A stretch of 64,000 nt of DNA from Solwaraspora sp. WMMA2056 (GTDB lineage: Bacteria; Actinomycetota; Actinomycetes; Mycobacteriales; Micromonosporaceae). The stretch spans positions 1,240,001-1,304,000 of the forward strand of contig NZ_CP128360.1 in the NCBI RefSeq assembly GCF_030345095.1. The letters run 5' to 3'. Position 1 is the stretch's first letter, and each line of letters opens with the position of its first letter. Shown in pieces: positions 1 to 8,973 of this stretch. The notes below the pieces were generated by a model. The model was given only the letters and a program-made list of their open reading frames with translations, was not told where the DNA came from and ran no database searches. Made by a program: the position numbers and the translations under genes.

Positions 1-144
1 CACGACAGCCCTGACCTAGCCAGTGAGCCCCCCGATGGACCGTGTGCCAGCTGCCGTCGTGCCAGACGTACGGCCATTAGAGCACCGGCTGCCTGCCCTG
101 TCCGGGAAATGGGGAAAGCTACCTGCCTGGGAAGTTGTCCAGTA
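1..144. other. Intergenic stretch with no recognisable gene
   Basis: No reading frame here has convincing codon use or homology. It may hold the 3' flank of a gene outside the window. The sequence becomes AT-rich from about 140 onward, where the promoter region of the Lrp-type gene begins. Confidence 0.5.
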
Positions 145-173
145 TGATTTGCACCCTATATTGTGATTTACAC
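145..173 (+). promoter_or_regulatory. Direct repeat, candidate Lrp/AsnC operator
   Basis: TGATTTGCAC (145-154) and TGATTTACAC (164-173) match at 9 of 10 bases and start 19 bp apart, close to two helical turns. They lie in the AT-rich leader about 85 bp before the Lrp-type gene. Lrp/AsnC regulators usually control themselves and a neighbour, so autoregulation is a reasonable inference. Nothing in the sequence proves binding. Confidence 0.4.
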
Positions 174-258
174 TAGCTTAGCGTGAACTCGTGTCACCTG
201 TCCTTGAATCATCCGAGGGAGCCACCGACCGGCCGGCAGGTACTAGGGTGTACTTCCC

Positions 259-708
259 GTGGACGTCATCGACCTGCGGCTCGTCGACCTGCTCCGTGGC
301 AACGCCCGGCTCTCCTACGCCGAGCTCGCCCGCCAGGTCGGCCTCTCCGCCCCCGCCGTGCACGAGCGGATCGGCAAGCTGGAGGCCGCGGGCGTGCTGC
401 GCGGCTACCGGGCGGACGTACGCCCCGAATCCGTCGGCCTCGGGGTGACCGCCCTGATCGGCCTGGTCGAGGATTCCGGAGCCGAGACCGACGCCGTGCT
501 CGACGCGCTCCGCGCGATGCCGGAGATCGAGTCGTGCTACTTCATGGCCGGCGTCGAGTCGTTCCTCTGCCTGGCCCGGGTCGGCACCATCGCCGAACTC
601 GAACAACTGATCATGCGGCTGAACCGGACTGCCGGGATCGCCAACACCCGGACCAGCGTCACCCTCTCCACCAAGTGGGAGAACCGTCCCCGACCCCTCA
701 CCGGCTGA
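259..708 (+). CDS. Lrp/AsnC family transcriptional regulator
   Basis: A 149-residue protein, the normal length for the family. An N-terminal winged helix-turn-helix (about residues 15-50, LSYAELARQVGLSAPAVHERI) is followed by an alpha/beta RAM ligand-binding domain (about 60-145). Members bind DNA as dimers or octamers and respond to amino acids or related metabolites. The GTG start at 259 places the initiator directly before the DNA-binding domain. The gene lies 30 bp upstream of and co-directional with a PLP-dependent cysteine-synthase-like enzyme, so it probably controls amino-acid, perhaps cysteine, metabolism through that gene. A direct repeat at 145-173 is a candidate binding site. The family call is firm; the effector is unknown. 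Confidence 0.9.
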   Translation: MDVIDLRLVDLLRGNARLSYAELARQVGLSAPAVHERIGKLEAAGVLRGYRADVRPESVGLGVTALIGLVEDSGAETDAVLDALRAMPEIESCYFMAGVESFLCLARVGTIAELEQLIMRLNRTAGIANTRTSVTLSTKWENRPRPLTG

Positions 709-738
709 TCCGACCGGCGGTGTTGTTACCGTCAGCGG

Positions 739-1842
739 GTGGATCAACTGGACCGGTGCGACGACGCCGACCGGGCCTGGGTGACCGAGGCGATCGCCAA
801 GGTCGAGGCGGACGCCAACCGGTCCGCCGACACCCACCTGCTGCCGTTCCCGCTGCCGCCGTCCTGGGGGATCGACCTCTACCTCAAGGACGAGTCGGTG
901 CACCCCACCGGCTCGCTCAAGCACCGGCTGGCCCGGTCGCTGTTCCTCTACGGGCTGTGCAACGGCTGGATCGGACCGCAGACCACGATCGTGGAGGCGT
1001 CGAGCGGTTCCACCGCGATCTCCGAGGCGTACTTCGCCCGGATGCTGGGCCTGCCGTTCGTCGCGGTGATGCCGGCGGCCACCTCGGCCGAGAAGATCGC
1101 CCAGATCGAGTTCCACGGCGGCCGGCCGCACCTGGTCCGTGATCCGGCGGCGGTCGTCGTCGAGGCCCGGTGGCTGGCCGAGGACCTCGGCGGGCACTTC
1201 ATGGACCAGTTCACCTACGCGGAGCGGGCCACCGACTGGCGGGGCAACAACAACATCGCCGAGTCGATCTTCGCGCAGCTCGCCCTGGAACGGCACCCGA
1301 TCCCCAGCTGGATCGTGGTCGGCGCCGGCACCGGCGGCACCAGCGCCACCATCGGCCGGTACGTGCGCTTCCAGCGCCACCGCACCAAGGTGTGCGTGGT
1401 CGACCCGGAACACTCGGCCTACTATCCGGCGTGGACCAGCGGCGACTGGACCACCACCACCGGGCGCGGCTCGACGATCGAGGGCATCGGCCGGCCGACC
1501 GTCGAGGCCTCGTTCCAACCGTCCGTCGTGGACCGGATGATCCAGGTCCCGGACGCGGCGTCGTTGGCCGCAATGCGCCTGGCCACCGATCTGCTGGGCC
1601 GGCGGGTCGGCGGATCGACCGGCACGAACCTGTGGGGGGCGTTCGCACTGATCGCCCAGCTCCGCGCGGCAGGCCAGCAGGGATCGGTGGTCACCCTGCT
1701 CTGCGACAGCGGCGAGCGGTACGCCGACAGTTACTACTCGGCCGACTGGCTCGCCGGCCAGGGCCTCGACCTGACCCCGTACCTGGCGGTGGTCGAGCGT
1801 TTCCTGCGCACCGGTGACTGGTCGACCGACGTCGTCAGCTGA
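739..1842 (+). CDS. PLP-dependent cysteine synthase-family enzyme (Cds1-like cysteine desulfhydrase candidate)
   Basis: A 367-residue fold-type II PLP enzyme. Lys61 in [12 protein letters not shown] is the expected Schiff-base lysine, the asparagine/serine loop reads [15 protein letters not shown], and the phosphate-binding glycine loop [12 protein letters not shown] lies at about 195-206. The SLKHR context resembles the mycobacterial Cds1 group, which degrades L-cysteine to pyruvate, ammonia and sulfide, more than classical CysK. This subfamily call comes from memory of the motif and is not proven. The start is GTG at 739. The Lrp-type regulator 30 bp upstream probably shares its transcript. 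Beta-replacement activity (cysteine or cystathionine synthesis) remains possible. Confidence 0.8.
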   Translation: MDQLDRCDDADRAWVTEAIAKVEADANRSADTHLLPFPLPPSWGIDLYLKDESVHPTGSLKHRLARSLFLYGLCNGWIGPQTTIVEASSGSTAISEAYFARMLGLPFVAVMPAATSAEKIAQIEFHGGRPHLVRDPAAVVVEARWLAEDLGGHFMDQFTYAERATDWRGNNNIAESIFAQLALERHPIPSWIVVGAGTGGTSATIGRYVRFQRHRTKVCVVDPEHSAYYPAWTSGDWTTTTGRGSTIEGIGRPTVEASFQPSVVDRMIQVPDAASLAAMRLATDLLGRRVGGSTGTNLWGAFALIAQLRAAGQQGSVVTLLCDSGERYADSYYSADWLAGQGLDLTPYLAVVERFLRTGDWSTDVVS

Positions 1843-1894
1843 GTCAGGCCGCCGTCGGCCGGCGCCGGCTCGGTGACCTGCGGCCGGTGCCTGG

Positions 1895-2515
1895 TCAGGC
1901 GCGTTGCGCCAGCCCCGGGTAGTGCCGGACGAATCCGTCCGGATCGACGGTCAGTTCGGCGGTGAAGCTGCCGCTACGGAACCGGACCCGGTCGACGTCG
2001 AGCACGGTGTAGACCTGCTCGACCGGCAGCACCTCCAGGCTCGGCACCCGGACCCAGGCGACCGTCAACCGGTGCTCCTCACCTGCCGGGCGCTGCGCCA
2101 ACCGCAGTCGACGTACCACCAGGGTGTTGAACAGCGGCGCCGCACCGAGATCGACGTCGAGGGCCGGGTCGAGCCGCCCCGGCTCCTCGGTGCCCGGCAA
2201 CCCCACCGGGGGGTGCCCCGCCGCGCGCAGCGCCCCGTCCAGGTCACCCTGCTCGGCGGTGCTGACCCGCCACCGGCCGAGCGCCCGCTCCATCCGTACC
2301 GTGCGCAGCCAGCCGGCACCTTCGGCGGTGACGGTGAGCCGCGCCGACTCCCACTGCTCGTCGGTGGCGAGCTCGTAGTGGCAGCTGTACGGCAGCGGTG
2401 CCGCCGCCATCGACACACCCCGGGCAGTCAGTCCACGCCGGTCGTCGAAGAGCACGTGGTCGGCGCCGCCGGTGTCGGTGCGCGCCCAGATGATCGATTT
2501 CGGCAACGTCGGCAT
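1895..2515 (-). CDS. Putative glycolipid-binding protein (DUF1089 type)
   Basis: A 206-residue soluble protein without signal peptide or membrane segments. It has the family pattern: an early SIIWARTDTGGADHV segment, then YSCHYELATDEQWESARLTV, and a C-terminal beta-rich half with VYTVLDVDRVRF and ending in GFVRHYPGLAQRA. Members form a beta-sandwich related to lipoprotein and glycolipid carriers; the biochemical role is unclear. It is convergent with the cysteine-synthase-like gene, and its start lies beyond the hairpin that follows the helicase gene, so it is probably a separate transcript. Confidence 0.75.
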   Translation of the reverse strand: MPTLPKSIIWARTDTGGADHVLFDDRRGLTARGVSMAAAPLPYSCHYELATDEQWESARLTVTAEGAGWLRTVRMERALGRWRVSTAEQGDLDGALRAAGHPPVGLPGTEEPGRLDPALDVDLGAAPLFNTLVVRRLRLAQRPAGEEHRLTVAWVRVPSLEVLPVEQVYTVLDVDRVRFRSGSFTAELTVDPDGFVRHYPGLAQRA

Positions 2516-2526
2516 GAGCCGACCGT

Positions 2527-2569
2527 ACCGGCAGATCGGGCCGGCGGGGAGCCGGACCGATCTGCCGGT
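2527..2569 (-). terminator. Hairpin terminator after the DEAD-box helicase gene
   Basis: A perfect 13-bp inverted repeat (2527-2539 against 2557-2569, core CGGCAGATCGG) with a 17-nt GC-rich loop. It lies between the stop of the helicase and the start of the DUF1089-type gene, both read leftwards. There is no T-tract, as is usual for actinobacterial terminators. Confidence 0.6.
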
Positions 2570-2643
2570 GTCAGTCGATGCCCGTCAGTCGGTGCGACAG
2601 GCTGTCATGGCTGCGGTGACCCGTCAGCCGGTGCGGTGATCCG

Positions 2644-4248
2644 TCAGTGGCTGCGGGTGGGCCGTCGGTCGGCGAAGCGTCGCTCGCCACCGCGACGGTC
2701 GTCGCGGGGCGGCCGGTTGCCGTCGTGGCGGAACCCGCCACGACGCTCCCCGGACCGGTCGGCGTCGCCGCGCGGGCCACGGTCGGCGTCCCCGCGCGGC
2801 CCGCGGTCGACGTCACCGCGCCGGCTCCGGTCGGTGTCGCTGCGCGGGCCACGGTCCGTCTCACTCCGGCCCCGGTCGCCCCGGCCACGGAACCGGTCCG
2901 GACGGTCGGACCGGAAGCGGTCGGGCCGCTGACGGTGCTGACGCGGCGGCTCCGGCTCCTCGACGATCGGTACGCCACTCGGTTCAGCGGCACCGGTCAG
3001 CTCGGTCAGGACGGCGTCGCCCCGGCGTACCCGGGTCTGCGCCGGCTCGACGCCGGCCTTCTCCATCATGGCGAGCGTGCTGCGACGCTGCTTCGGCAGT
3101 ACCAGGGTGGCGACCGCGCCGGACTCCCCGGCCCGAGCGGTCCGGCCGGCCCGGTGCAGGTAGTCCTTCGGGTCCTTCGGCGGATCCACGTGCACCACCA
3201 GCGAGACCCCGTCGACGTGGATGCCACGGGCCGCGACGTCCGTCGCGACCAGCACGTTGACCCGGCCCTCCTTGAACTCGGCGAGGGTGCGGGTCCGTAC
3301 CCGCTGGGTCTTGCCGCCGTGCAGGGCGCCGGCCCGGACTCCGACGGCGGCCAGCTGGTCGACCAGCCGGTCCACCCCCATCTGGGTACGGGCGAACATC
3401 ATGGTGCGGCCGGACCGGGCGGCGATCGACGCGGCGACGGCGAACTTGTCGTTCGGCGGGATCAGCAGCAGATGGTGGTCCATGGTGGTGACCGCTGCGG
3501 TCGGCGGCGCGGTGGAGTGGGTGACCGGATCGGTCATGAACCGCCGCACCAGAGCGTCGACGTCGTTGTCCAACGTGGCCGAGAAGAGCAGCCGCTGGGC
3601 GTTGGCGGGCGTCTTGTCCAGCAGTTCGGTGACCTCCGGCAGGAAGCCCATGTCGGCCATCTGGTCTGCCTCGTCCAGCACGGTGACCTCGACGTCGTCG
3701 AGGTTGCACACGCCGCGCGCGATGAGGTCGCCGAGCCGGCCCGGGGTCGCGACGATGATCTCCACGCCCCGGCGCAGCGAGTCGATCTGCCGGTCGTACG
3801 GCACGCCGCCGACGGTGGTCTTGAGGAACACGCCGACGGCCCGGCCCAGCGGGAACAGCGCGTCGTTGACCTGCATCGCAAGCTCGCGGGTGGGGACCAG
3901 GATGAGTGCGCGGGGGTGCAACGGACGGGCCCGGGGGCCGTCGGCCATCCGGGTCAGCACCGGCAGGCCGAAGGCGAGGGTCTTACCGGAACCGGTCTGG
4001 CCACGGCCCAGCACGTCACGGCCGGCGAGCGCGTCGGGCACGGTGGCCCGCTGGATCTCGAACGGGGCGGTGATGCCTTCCCGGGCGAGGGCCTTGACCA
4101 GCGGTCGCGGCAGGCCGAGCTCGGCGAAGTCCGGCTCGTGGACCGCCTCGGCGACTGGTTCGGCGACTGGTTCGGTCGGCTGCTCGACGGGCTCGACCGG
4201 GGTGTCGAGGACGGAGGGGAACGTGCTGGGGTCAGCGAAGGTGGTCAA
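2644..4248 (-). CDS. DEAD-box ATP-dependent RNA helicase
   Basis: A 534-residue RNA helicase with the complete motif set: Q motif (FAELGLPRPLVKAL with a downstream EIQ), motif I GQTGSGKT, Ia PTRELAMQV, Ib TPGRLGD, II DEAD, III SAT, V ATDVAARG and VI HRAGRTARAG. The last 100 residues are a low-complexity Arg/Asp/Gly tail containing near-exact RGDADRGP repeats, typical of an RNA-binding or chaperone tail. Such helicases unwind structured RNA during cold adaptation, ribosome assembly or decay. The start is TTG at 4248, chosen because GAGAGG lies five bases before it. Transcription runs left and probably ends at the 2527-2569 hairpin. The gene appears to be monocistronic. Confidence 0.95.
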   Translation of the reverse strand: MTTFADPSTFPSVLDTPVEPVEQPTEPVAEPVAEAVHEPDFAELGLPRPLVKALAREGITAPFEIQRATVPDALAGRDVLGRGQTGSGKTLAFGLPVLTRMADGPRARPLHPRALILVPTRELAMQVNDALFPLGRAVGVFLKTTVGGVPYDRQIDSLRRGVEIIVATPGRLGDLIARGVCNLDDVEVTVLDEADQMADMGFLPEVTELLDKTPANAQRLLFSATLDNDVDALVRRFMTDPVTHSTAPPTAAVTTMDHHLLLIPPNDKFAVAASIAARSGRTMMFARTQMGVDRLVDQLAAVGVRAGALHGGKTQRVRTRTLAEFKEGRVNVLVATDVAARGIHVDGVSLVVHVDPPKDPKDYLHRAGRTARAGESGAVATLVLPKQRRSTLAMMEKAGVEPAQTRVRRGDAVLTELTGAAEPSGVPIVEEPEPPRQHRQRPDRFRSDRPDRFRGRGDRGRSETDRGPRSDTDRSRRGDVDRGPRGDADRGPRGDADRSGERRGGFRHDGNRPPRDDRRGGERRFADRRPTRSH

Positions 4249-4437
4249 GAAAACCTCTCAGAGCGGGGCAGATCTTCGCGAATGGCCCGTTCCGGTGTCG
4301 CACCGTTGAATCGCCCGCAAGATTGCCCATGAGCACGCGTGAGCATGCCGGATTGATGATCGGGTGCAAGTGTACGGGTTTGCCGCGCTGTTGCCACCCG
4401 ACCTGTCCGGCCGGTGGGCCGGCTCACGCCGGTCGGC

Positions 4438-4479
4438 GGTCCGGGCGCGCCCGACCCACCGGGTCGGGCGCGCCGGACC
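4438..4479 (-). terminator. Strong stem-loop terminator after the proline-rich protein gene
   Basis: A 19-bp GC-rich stem with a single bulged base and an ACC loop, running from GGTCCGGGCG at 4438 to the complementary GCCGGACC ending at 4479. It lies 10 bp past the stop of the minus-strand gene at 4489-5712 and upstream of the helicase leader, so it insulates the two genes. Confidence 0.75.
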
Positions 4480-4488
4480 GGGCCGAGG

Positions 4489-5712
4489 TCAGCCGCCGAG
4501 CAGGCCGTCGAAAAGACTGTTGAAGGCGTTGCCGACGACCAGGGCGATCAGTACGCCGAGCACCACGACCACACCGAGTCCGATCGCCATGACCAGGACC
4601 ACCTTGGTGGTGCCACGGTCCTCCCGGTCCGGCGTGTCCGCCCAGCCCTGGGCCAGGATGTGACCGGTCAGCGAGCCGGAGTTCTCCACGGCCGGGTCGA
4701 ACGTCATGCCGCCGCGCGGCGCACCCATCGGCAGCGCCATCGTCGAGTCCGCGCCGGGTTCGGCGCGCCGGGCACCGTACACCGTCCCGGTCGACGGTGC
4801 CGGCGGCGACCACGGTGCGGCGGCCGGCGGTGCGGAGACCGCCGGCGGTGCGGACACGGCCGGCGGTGCGGAAACGGGCGGTGGCGGTGGCGTCGGGTGC
4901 CAGGTCGGCGACGTGGCCGCCGGGATGGTGTATCCGCCGGCGGCGAACTGGCCGGGCGGTGGCGGGAAGGGCCCCGGAGCCGGGGCGGGTGGTGCCGGCG
5001 GCGAGGTGGGCCGCGACGGTGGTGGCGAGCCGGGCAGCGGTGGCGGGAACGGCGCCGGGGGCGGCGGCTGCGCGGGGGCGGGCGGCGAGACCGGTGCCGG
5101 CGGTACGGCCGGCTCCGGCGCGGTCGACTCGCGCCGGGCGCCGTAGACCCGGGTGCCGCCGGTCGGGAACCGCAGTGCACCGACGTCGCTGGCGGAGACC
5201 TGCGCCGCCCCGGTCACCGCAGCTCTGGCCCGAGCGGCGGAGCCGGGCGACGCGGCGGGATCGTCAGCGTCGGCGGAGGCCGTCGGCGAGTGCTCCACGG
5301 CGGGTACGGCAGGAGGAGCCGGTGTGGCGGCAGCACTGTCCGGTGGTTGCCAGGTGTCGGCGAACGCGGACCAGGCCGACGCCGCCGATCGGCCGGCACC
5401 CGGATCGGCCGAGACGGGCGCGCCGGAGACGGGAGCGTCGGACACCGAGGGGTCGGACACCGAACCGCCGGATACGGGCGCGTCGGTCGCGCCCGGCACC
5501 ACCGGTACGTCGGCGCCGCCCACGTTGGTCGGCCAGAGGGCGCCACCCGGTGGCGGTGGCGGTGGCGGACTGTACGGCTCCGGCAGCGGAACGTACGGCT
5601 CGGGCGGCTGGGGCGTACTGCCGGACGAGCCGGAACGGTCGGGCTGACCGGGCACGAGTGGCTGCCCGGCGTCGACCTGGTCCACCGTTGACCAGCGCCG
5701 ATCTTCGTCCAT
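4489..5712 (-). CDS. Proline-rich protein with a C-terminal membrane anchor, function unknown
   Basis: A 407-residue protein made mostly of Pro/Ala/Ser-rich low-complexity sequence. One hydrophobic segment near the C-terminus (about 378-400, KVVLVMAIGLGVVVVLGVL) is followed by a short NAFNSLFDGLLGG tail. There is no signal peptide, so a tail-anchored orientation with a cytoplasmic proline-rich arm is likely. The block VYGARR occurs twice (near 190 and 320), suggesting a duplicated short motif that could be a docking site. It lies downstream of and co-directional with the NlpC/P60 gene, 153 bp away. No enzymatic domain is visible, and I do not recognise a named family. Confidence 0.7.
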   Translation of the reverse strand: MDEDRRWSTVDQVDAGQPLVPGQPDRSGSSGSTPQPPEPYVPLPEPYSPPPPPPPGGALWPTNVGGADVPVVPGATDAPVSGGSVSDPSVSDAPVSGAPVSADPGAGRSAASAWSAFADTWQPPDSAAATPAPPAVPAVEHSPTASADADDPAASPGSAARARAAVTGAAQVSASDVGALRFPTGGTRVYGARRESTAPEPAVPPAPVSPPAPAQPPPPAPFPPPLPGSPPPSRPTSPPAPPAPAPGPFPPPPGQFAAGGYTIPAATSPTWHPTPPPPPVSAPPAVSAPPAVSAPPAAAPWSPPAPSTGTVYGARRAEPGADSTMALPMGAPRGGMTFDPAVENSGSLTGHILAQGWADTPDREDRGTTKVVLVMAIGLGVVVVLGVLIALVVGNAFNSLFDGLLGG

Positions 5713-5823
5713 TGGTTGCCTCCCGTGACAGGGGTCCGCCCGGATACGCCTCCGGCCGGTGAGGCGTTCCTGTGATCACCGTGCCATACCGGTGCCCGTC
5801 GGCACACCCGGAGTATCGGCGTA

Positions 5824-5838
5824 CCGACCGCGGGTCGG
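5824..5838 (-). terminator. Short hairpin after the NlpC/P60 gene
   Basis: CCGACC-GCG-GGTCGG forms a 6-bp stem with a 3-nt loop, 28 bp past the stop of the NlpC/P60 gene. A smaller GTGCC/GGCAC hairpin lies at 5792-5805. Together they could terminate the hydrolase transcript, although the stems are short. Confidence 0.35.
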
Positions 5839-5865
5839 CACGTTCGGCACGACCAGCCGACCCGG

Positions 5866-7488
5866 TCAGCTCTCCTGCGGACCCGCGCTGGGGCTGCCGG
5901 TGGCCGTGGCGGACGCGCTCGGGCTGGCCGACGCCGTGCCCGTCACGCCGCTCGGCGTCGCGGTCGGGGTGCCCGTGCCGGTCTCGTCCGGGTCCGGGGT
6001 GCCGGTCTCGTCCGGATCCGGCGTGCCCGGCACGGTGGTCGGCGTCGTGGTCGGCGACACGCTGGTCGACGGGGTCGGCGCCGGGGTGCTCGGGGTGCCG
6101 GTCGGTGTCGGCGTCGGACCCCCGGTCGGCGTCGGGGTGGGCGACGCCGAGCCCGTCGGGGTCGGCTTCGGTGTGGCCGGGGTGGACGGGGTCGGCTTCG
6201 GGGTGGCCGGGGTGGTCGGCGTCGGCGTGGGCGTGGGCGTCGTCGTCGGGGCGGCGACGGCGTCGAACACCCTGGTCGCCCGGTAGAAGCGCGACCACCA
6301 GACGGTGGCGACCTTGACCACGTCGCCGGTGGTCGGTGCGTGCACCATCTGGCCGTCGCCGACGTACATGCCGACGTGGTGGACGGTGGTCCAGCTGGAG
6401 CCGGACGCGAAGAAGATCAGGTCGCCGGGGAGCAGCTCCGAGCGGTCGACGGTCTTGCCTCTGGTCGCCCAGTACTGGTCGGCGGCGACCCGGGGCAGAC
6501 TGAAGTAGTCGGCGCCGGGTGACCGGTAGGCGGCCCACATCAGGCCGGAGCAGTCGTATCGGCTCGGGCCCTCGGCACCCCAGAGGTACGGCTTGCCGAG
6601 CTGTCTGAGCGCGAAGTCCAGGGCGGCGACCGCGCGCGGGTGGGCGGTGGTGCCGGTGATCCCGTCGACACCGTCGATGCCGCGGCCGATCTCCTGCTCG
6701 GCGGCCTCCCGCTGCCGCTCGATGGTGACCAGTTCCTGGGTGTTGCGGGCCTTCAGTTCCAGCAGCGCGGTCTCCCGCTGCTTGAAGGTGCCCTCGGTGG
6801 AGCCGAATTCGGCGCGCAGCGCGTCGACCCGGGCCAGCGCGGCGGTGTAGGTCCGGTGCGCCTCCTGCTCGGCGGCGGCGGCCAGGGACACCTCCCGGTT
6901 GGCGGCGTCGGCGCTGGTGCCGGGCTCACCGCGCTGCAGCCGGGACAGCGCGTCCCACCCGTGCAGGTCGCCCCGGTACTCGCCGGGCGGCAGCGCGGCG
7001 GCGTCCTTGATCGCCGAGGCGGCGGTGTTCTCGGCGGCCCGCTGGGCGTCGAGCAACGCGGTACGCCGCTGCCGCAGCGCCAGCTCGGCGGCGTGCAGCG
7101 CCGACTCGGCCTCGGTCTGCTGCTCCTCCAGGTCGATCAGTTTGGCGCCGAGCAGGGCCACCTCGGTCTCGCTGGCGTAGATCTGCGACGCGAGCGGGCC
7201 CTGCACGGTGCTGGGTACGAAGTTCGGCGGGACGGGAGGGCCGGTCGTCGGTGCCGCACCGGGCAGTTGCAGGCCGCCGGCGGGGACCGGCCGGGCACCG
7301 GTGTCGGGCACGGCCACCGGCTGGGCGGCGACCGGGGAGGCCAGCGCGAGGGCGGTGACGGCACCGAGCAGTGCGGCCCACAGGGCCGGGCTCAGCCGTA
7401 CCGGGACGACGTCGGGCGCACCGGGTGCCGGACGCGACCAGCGTCGGACGTTTCGTCGGCCTGCCCTGTCCCTGCTCTTGCCAATCAT
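5866..7488 (-). CDS. Secreted NlpC/P60 peptidoglycan endopeptidase (RipA-like) with Thr/Pro-rich tail
   Basis: A 540-residue exported cell-wall hydrolase. An Arg-rich N-terminus and one hydrophobic segment (LWAALLGAVTALALASPVAA) form a signal sequence. A long coiled coil follows (about 95-270, alternating Glu/Ala/Arg/Leu), then the NlpC/P60 domain (about 290-405) with the catalytic Cys in YDCSGLMWAAY and His in VHHVGMYVGDG. Such enzymes cut the D-Glu to meso-DAP bond in stem peptides, and the coiled coil usually restrains the active site until activation. The last 125 residues are a TPTPTP/ASP-rich stalk of unknown role. The start is ATG at 7488; longer in-frame extension upstream has no coding signature. 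It is divergent from mqnE across 291 bp. Confidence 0.88.
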   Translation of the reverse strand: MIGKSRDRAGRRNVRRWSRPAPGAPDVVPVRLSPALWAALLGAVTALALASPVAAQPVAVPDTGARPVPAGGLQLPGAAPTTGPPVPPNFVPSTVQGPLASQIYASETEVALLGAKLIDLEEQQTEAESALHAAELALRQRRTALLDAQRAAENTAASAIKDAAALPPGEYRGDLHGWDALSRLQRGEPGTSADAANREVSLAAAAEQEAHRTYTAALARVDALRAEFGSTEGTFKQRETALLELKARNTQELVTIERQREAAEQEIGRGIDGVDGITGTTAHPRAVAALDFALRQLGKPYLWGAEGPSRYDCSGLMWAAYRSPGADYFSLPRVAADQYWATRGKTVDRSELLPGDLIFFASGSSWTTVHHVGMYVGDGQMVHAPTTGDVVKVATVWWSRFYRATRVFDAVAAPTTTPTPTPTPTTPATPKPTPSTPATPKPTPTGSASPTPTPTGGPTPTPTGTPSTPAPTPSTSVSPTTTPTTVPGTPDPDETGTPDPDETGTGTPTATPSGVTGTASASPSASATATGSPSAGPQES

Positions 7489-7779
7489 GCCTGCTCGCTC
7501 CCCGTACGGCGCATTTGTCCCGATGCCGTTGCCCCGGAACCGGGTCGCGTCGCCTGGTGTCAGCTGTCCCCCATCGGTCTTACCGCACGGGACGCGTGAT
7601 GTCGATGTTCCAGGAGGTAACGAGACCCTGTGAGGTTGGCGGCCGGGACATGACGCAGATCGCTGCGGAGTCGGCCGACGCGCCGGACGGGCCCGTCGGG
7701 ACGTACGCTCGAACGCGGATCTCGGCGGGACTGGCCGTCGACGGGCGGGTCGTCGACGCGCCCGGCCGGTGGAAGGGAC
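7489..7779. promoter_or_regulatory. Divergent intergenic region between the NlpC/P60 gene and mqnE
   Basis: This 291-bp stretch must hold both promoters. It contains an excellent Shine-Dalgarno match, AGGAGGT, at 7612-7618 on the plus strand, but only tiny frames follow: a GTG at 7630 opens seven codons that end in an ATGA overlap with another short frame. It could be a leader peptide or chance. I looked for a cyclic-di-AMP (ydaO) riboswitch before the hydrolase and did not find the expected conserved blocks. Confidence 0.35.
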
Positions 7780-8958
7780 GTGGCGGACGTGGACGCTGGT
7801 CGCAAGCGCGAGCTCGAAGAAAAGGTGTACGCCGGGGAGCGGCTCGACTACACCGACGGGGTGGACCTGTACGCCAGCGACGACCTGGCCTGGCTGGGGC
7901 GGCTGGCGCACCACCGGCGTACCGAACTCAACGGCGACCGGGTGATGTTCAACGTCAACCGGCACCTGAACCTGACCAACGTCTGCAGCGCCTCGTGCGC
8001 GTACTGCTCGTTCCAGCGCAAGCCGGGCGAGAAGGACGCGTACACGATGCGGATCGAAGAGGCCGTCCGCAAGGCCAAGGAGATGGAGGACGAGCAGCTC
8101 ACCGAGCTGCACATCGTCAACGGCCTGCATCCCACGCTGCCCTGGCGCTACTACCCGAAGGTGCTGCGCGAGCTGAAGGCCGCGCTGCCGAACGTCAAAC
8201 TGAAGGCGTTCACCGCGACCGAGGTGCAGTGGTTCGAGAAGATCAGCGGCCTGCCGGCCGACGAGATCCTCGACGAGCTGATGGACGCCGGCCTGGAGTC
8301 GCTGACCGGCGGCGGCGCGGAGATCTTCGACTGGGAGGTCCGCCAGCACATCGTCGACCACGCCTGCCACTGGGAGGACTGGTCGCGGATCCACCGGCTC
8401 GCCCACAGCAAGGGGCTGCGGACCCCGTCGACGATGCTCTACGGCCACATCGAGGAGCCCCGCCACCGGGTCGACCACGTGCTGCGGCTGCGTGAGCTGC
8501 AGGACGAGACCGGCGGCTTCACGGTCTTCATCCCACTGCGCTACCAGCACGACTTCGTCGACTCGGCGGACGGCAAGATCCGTAACCGGATCCAGGAGCG
8601 GACCACGATGGCCGCGCCGGCCGAGTCGCTGAAGACGTTCGCGGTGTCCCGGCTGCTGTTCGACAACGTGCCGCACGTCAAGTGCTTCTGGGTGATGCAC
8701 GGATTGTCCGTGGCGCAGTTGTCGCTCAACTTCGGCGTCGACGACCTGGACGGTTCGGTGGTCGAGTACAAGATCACCCACGACGCGGACTCCTACGGCA
8801 CGCCGAACACCATGCACCGCGACGACCTGCTGCACCTTATCTGGGACGCCGGCTTCCAGCCGGTCGAGCGGGACACCCGCTACCAGGTGGTCCGCGAGTA
8901 CGACCGGCCGCCGTCGTTGGCGCAGCGGCGGGCCGAGCCGCAGCAGATCTGGGCCTGA
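7780..8958 (+). CDS. mqnE: Aminofutalosine synthase, radical SAM enzyme of the futalosine menaquinone pathway
   Basis: A 392-residue radical SAM protein. The cluster-binding motif is CSASCAYC with Cys69, Cys73 and Cys76, followed by FQRKPGEKDAYTMRIEE. LHIVNGLHPTLPWRYYPKVLRELK and LKAFTATEVQWFEKISGLP are typical of MqnE rather than MqnC. The enzyme joins the product of MqnA (3-enolpyruvyl-benzoate) to adenosine using SAM to give aminofutalosine, a cytoplasmic step of menaquinone synthesis. The start is GTG at 7780 after GGAAGGG; a second in-frame GTG at 7789 has better spacing and is equally possible. A hairpin at 8974-9003 follows. The nearby DUF4229 gene often accompanies menaquinone genes in actinomycetes. 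Confidence 0.93.
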   Translation: MADVDAGRKRELEEKVYAGERLDYTDGVDLYASDDLAWLGRLAHHRRTELNGDRVMFNVNRHLNLTNVCSASCAYCSFQRKPGEKDAYTMRIEEAVRKAKEMEDEQLTELHIVNGLHPTLPWRYYPKVLRELKAALPNVKLKAFTATEVQWFEKISGLPADEILDELMDAGLESLTGGGAEIFDWEVRQHIVDHACHWEDWSRIHRLAHSKGLRTPSTMLYGHIEEPRHRVDHVLRLRELQDETGGFTVFIPLRYQHDFVDSADGKIRNRIQERTTMAAPAESLKTFAVSRLLFDNVPHVKCFWVMHGLSVAQLSLNFGVDDLDGSVVEYKITHDADSYGTPNTMHRDDLLHLIWDAGFQPVERDTRYQVVREYDRPPSLAQRRAEPQQIWA

Positions 8959-8973
8959 CCCGGGTGCCGGCAG

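Noticed and set aside
7489-7640. Possible cyclic-di-AMP (ydaO) riboswitch before the NlpC/P60 gene
   Set aside because: Actinobacterial wall-hydrolase genes often have one, and the leader is GC-rich and structured, but I could not find the conserved GGGGGAACC/GGGGTGAAT-type blocks on the correct strand.
7489-8835. An in-frame upstream extension of the NlpC/P60 frame across mqnE on the minus strand
   Set aside because: The extension is antisense to the well-supported mqnE gene and has no start or domain signal; ATG 7488 directly precedes a signal sequence.
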